A stretch of DNA of 6,102 nucleotides from Desulfatibacillaceae bacterium (lineage in GTDB: Bacteria > Desulfobacterota > Desulfobacteria > Desulfobacterales > Desulfatibacillaceae). Every line of letters starts with the position of its first letter. Position 1 is the stretch's first letter. Positions 5,816-6,102 of the stretch are shown here, piece after piece. Made by a program: the position numbers and the translations under genes. The notes beneath the pieces are model-generated. The model had not been told where the DNA came from, did not search any database, and saw only the letters and a list, made by a program, of their open reading frames with translations. Location of the stretch: NCBI GenBank assembly GCA_030018745.1, contig JASEHB010000166.1, forward strand, positions 1 to 6,102, read 5' to 3'.

Positions 5816-6102
5816 ATGAGCAATGTGATTTTGCTCCAGCCGAAGCTTCGCCGTCTGGCACAAGCCATGCGCTTTGTGGATTCCCCTGCCCTGTTTGCGG
5901 CCAGCAAAAGCAAAGCCCTGCCAATGCTTCTGGAAATCCTGCCCATTGCCGAAACACGGACAAAGCATCAGATAATGATGTTTCTGGCCCAATATGCTCC
6001 AGGCCATGCCCCAAAAGCCCTGTTTGAAATTTTAGATGACCCTTCAACCCCTTTGCAGACGCGATATTATGCGGCCATACAACTGCGCCAGGTACTGCCC
6101 GC
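5816..6102 (+). CDS. HEAT-repeat-like helical protein, N-terminal part (3' end outside window)
   Basis: An ATG at 5816 opens a frame that stays open to the right edge, giving 95 residues so far. The start is 15 bases after the preceding stop. Only a weak TAAG (5809-5812) precedes it, so translation may be coupled to the upstream gene. The sequence is all helical in character. After a basic N-terminal helix (PKLRRLAQAMRFV), two helix-turn-helix units appear: ALPMLLEILP...HQIMMFLAQY (~34-60) and APKALFEILDD-PSTPLQ-TRYYAAIQLRQVLP (~65-95). The second has the HEAT-like pattern of a leucine-rich helix, Asp-Asp-Pro turn, Arg and then an alanine-rich helix. No signal peptide is seen. HEAT-type repeats usually form protein-docking scaffolds, which would fit a partner of the regulator. 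The gene is supported by frame length and family-like pattern, but the fold assignment from two repeats is tentative. Antisense frames here give tryptophan- and cysteine-rich, unnatural-looking proteins. Confidence 0.75.
   Translation, partial: MSNVILLQPKLRRLAQAMRFVDSPALFAASKSKALPMLLEILPIAETRTKHQIMMFLAQYAPGHAPKALFEILDDPSTPLQTRYYAAIQLRQVLP

Noticed and set aside
5648..6007. Antisense open frames across the end of the regulator and the following gene (119, 89 and 81 codons)
   Set aside because: They overlap the conserved cysteine tail of the regulator. Their products are rich in tryptophan, cysteine and serine. The + strand frame starting at 5816 has natural composition and repeat structure, so it is preferred.

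Overview
The window is 6.1 kb of coding-dense, moderately GC-rich bacterial DNA. All three genes lie on the + strand, and I see no mobile element, RNA gene or CRISPR array. The protein types suggest a Gram-negative signalling-rich lineage, most likely Desulfobacterota (the former Deltaproteobacteria). The clearest hint is a cysteine-rich tail on the second gene, of a kind I associate with such bacteria. This placement is an inference, not a demonstrated assignment.

Layout: (1) Positions 1-5130 hold one very large membrane-bound hybrid sensor histidine kinase of at least 1705 residues. Its order is TM - periplasmic CHASE - TM - PAS x4 - GAF - HisKA - HATPase - receiver - receiver - Hpt. The reading frame is open to the left window edge, so the true start is probably just outside. 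(2) A 61-base gap holds two small overlapping inverted repeats and a good Shine-Dalgarno. (3) Positions 5192-5800 encode a 202-residue response regulator: a receiver, a coiled-coil linker and a short CxxC...CxxC tail in place of a DNA-binding or enzymatic output domain. (4) After 15 bases, a third gene starts at 5816 and runs off the right edge. Its first 95 residues look like alpha-helical HEAT-type repeats.

The three genes are probably co-transcribed: same strand, short gaps, no terminator-like structure between them. The simplest model is a multistep phosphorelay. The kinase senses a periplasmic signal through CHASE and cytoplasmic signals through PAS and GAF. It autophosphorylates on His1053, passes phosphate to receiver aspartates and then to the Hpt histidine (His1645), and from there to Asp52 of the separate regulator. 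None of the visible parts binds DNA in a recognisable way. Output may therefore act by protein contact, perhaps through the putative metal-binding tail and the HEAT-like neighbour. Pairing these specific partners is inferred from gene order only.
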